NCBI GenBank assembly: GCA_016859345.1
Contig: CM029131.1
Location: 9,669,033 to 9,733,032 of the forward strand
From: Istiophorus platypterus
Taxonomy: Eukaryota > Chordata > Actinopteri > Istiophoriformes > Istiophoridae
Direction: 5' to 3'
Length of the DNA: 64,000 nucleotides
In this document: positions 63,343-64,000 of the stretch, one piece after another
Position numbering within the stretch: the first letter of the stretch is position 1
How the letters are laid out: every line of letters begins with the position of its first letter
The notes under the pieces: model-generated
What the model was told of the DNA's origin: nothing
The model's database searches: none
What the model saw: only the letters and a program-made list of their open reading frames with translations
Made by a program: the position numbers and the translations under genes

Positions 63343-64000
63343 TATCCATAAATGTATGTAGTGGCACATGCAAGCAGGCAGCCACTGTCATACATAGACA
63401 AACACAGGAAGACACATGCACTACAACACTGACATGCTTCCCCTCTCTTTTCCGTCTGTATCTTTCTCCCTTCCCTTCGCTCCGTTGTGCTCCCTCTCTT
63501 CCCTCCATCTCCTCTTGGCAGCCTTCCTCCTTCTCCTACTTATCATATGCCCTGTGACAGATGGTGGATATGATAATTGCTAAAAAGACCACACAATAAG
63601 CAAATGAAAAATCCTCCTGGAGCCCCTCTGTCCCTCTCTCACACATATGCTTTTGTCACCTCTGACAGTCTGACAACTCTTTCCAGGAGAGAATGAGACG
63701 TCTCTCCCGTGATTTTTGCAGAAGCACCTCTTAGGCAGGGTTAAGGCAATGGAAGCAAGCGTGCACACACATACACGCTCTCATAAAGTGTAAGATGACG
63801 AATATGTTATATCTCCTCCGTAATCACAGTGCAGCAGCAGCTCTTTTGCACAGAGTGCCCACACCAATTGTAGCGCCAACAATTTTTAATGAATCCTTTC
63901 ATTAGAATGAAACATCCAAATCAAAATGCAGTTTTGGTGCTAAATCCTGCACCTCATTACAAACCAGAGTAATACATCCATCTCCTGGCCCCCCTTTTTT

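Larger units (their letters stand above)
52885..64000. other. intergenic or intronic, no gene recognised
   Basis: No reliable exon is seen on either strand. The stretch contains TG/CA arrays at 54800-54828, 54961-54996, 56871-56912, 57784-57831 and 63293-63334, MITE relics at 57663-57765 and 59673-60187, a pyrimidine-rich tract at about 58110-59000, and a LINE-tail-like stretch near 62752-62800 (TTGTAAAGCCCTTGGTGAC, AAAAAGTGCTTTTAAAA). Minus-strand frames at 61182-61580 and 61897-62202 lack clear domains and are not called as genes. Confidence 0.55.

Overview
This window is vertebrate nuclear DNA, almost certainly from a ray-finned (teleost) fish. The evidence is a split gene with canonical GT/AG splice sites, AT-rich non-coding DNA, a very high density of long (CA)n/(TG)n arrays (more than 30 tracts in 64 kb), and decayed copies of several short interspersed repeats that I recognise as typical of teleost genomes. 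No bacterial, viral, CRISPR or operon-like structure is present. Nearly all open reading frames are translations of dinucleotide repeats or chance frames.

Only one gene can be identified with confidence: the 3' end of a Prospero-homeobox gene of the PROX1 type on the + strand. Two coding exons are seen, 8935-9129 (65 codons) and 23691-23876 (61 codons plus stop). Together they encode the second half of the homeo-prospero domain through the natural C terminus. Bases 1-8934 are intron; the exons for the N-terminal region and the start of the homeodomain lie upstream of the window. Bases 9130-23690 are a 14.6 kb intron. A long 3' UTR follows the stop and probably runs to about 26.3 kb, with possible polyadenylation signals at 24415 and 26270. 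The protein is clearly PROX1-like rather than PROX2-like, but the first exon differs from mammalian PROX1 at more positions than I would expect for teleost prox1a. A prox1b or prox3 type paralogue is therefore possible.

From about 26.3 kb to 64 kb I find no convincing gene. This matches the gene-poor flank of PROX1 in other vertebrates, where non-coding elements are expected. The stretch holds dinucleotide arrays, teleost MITE-like relics (about 32.1, 34.6, 36.0, 41.7, 45.5, 47.3, 49.6, 57.7 and 59.7-60.2 kb), a near-identical tandem duplication of about 985 bp (45284-47258), a small CpG-dense islet near 29.9 kb, and one short minus-strand segment (52755-52884) that looks like a possible terminal exon of an unidentified gene.

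The observations most worth following up are a tight G-quadruplex motif starting 16 bases inside the intron after the homeodomain exon, the fresh tandem duplication, a homeodomain-site-rich GC-richer block at 3.8-4.5 kb, the CpG islet, and pairs of complementary TG/CA arrays within the prox1 introns. No clearly new biological system is evident.
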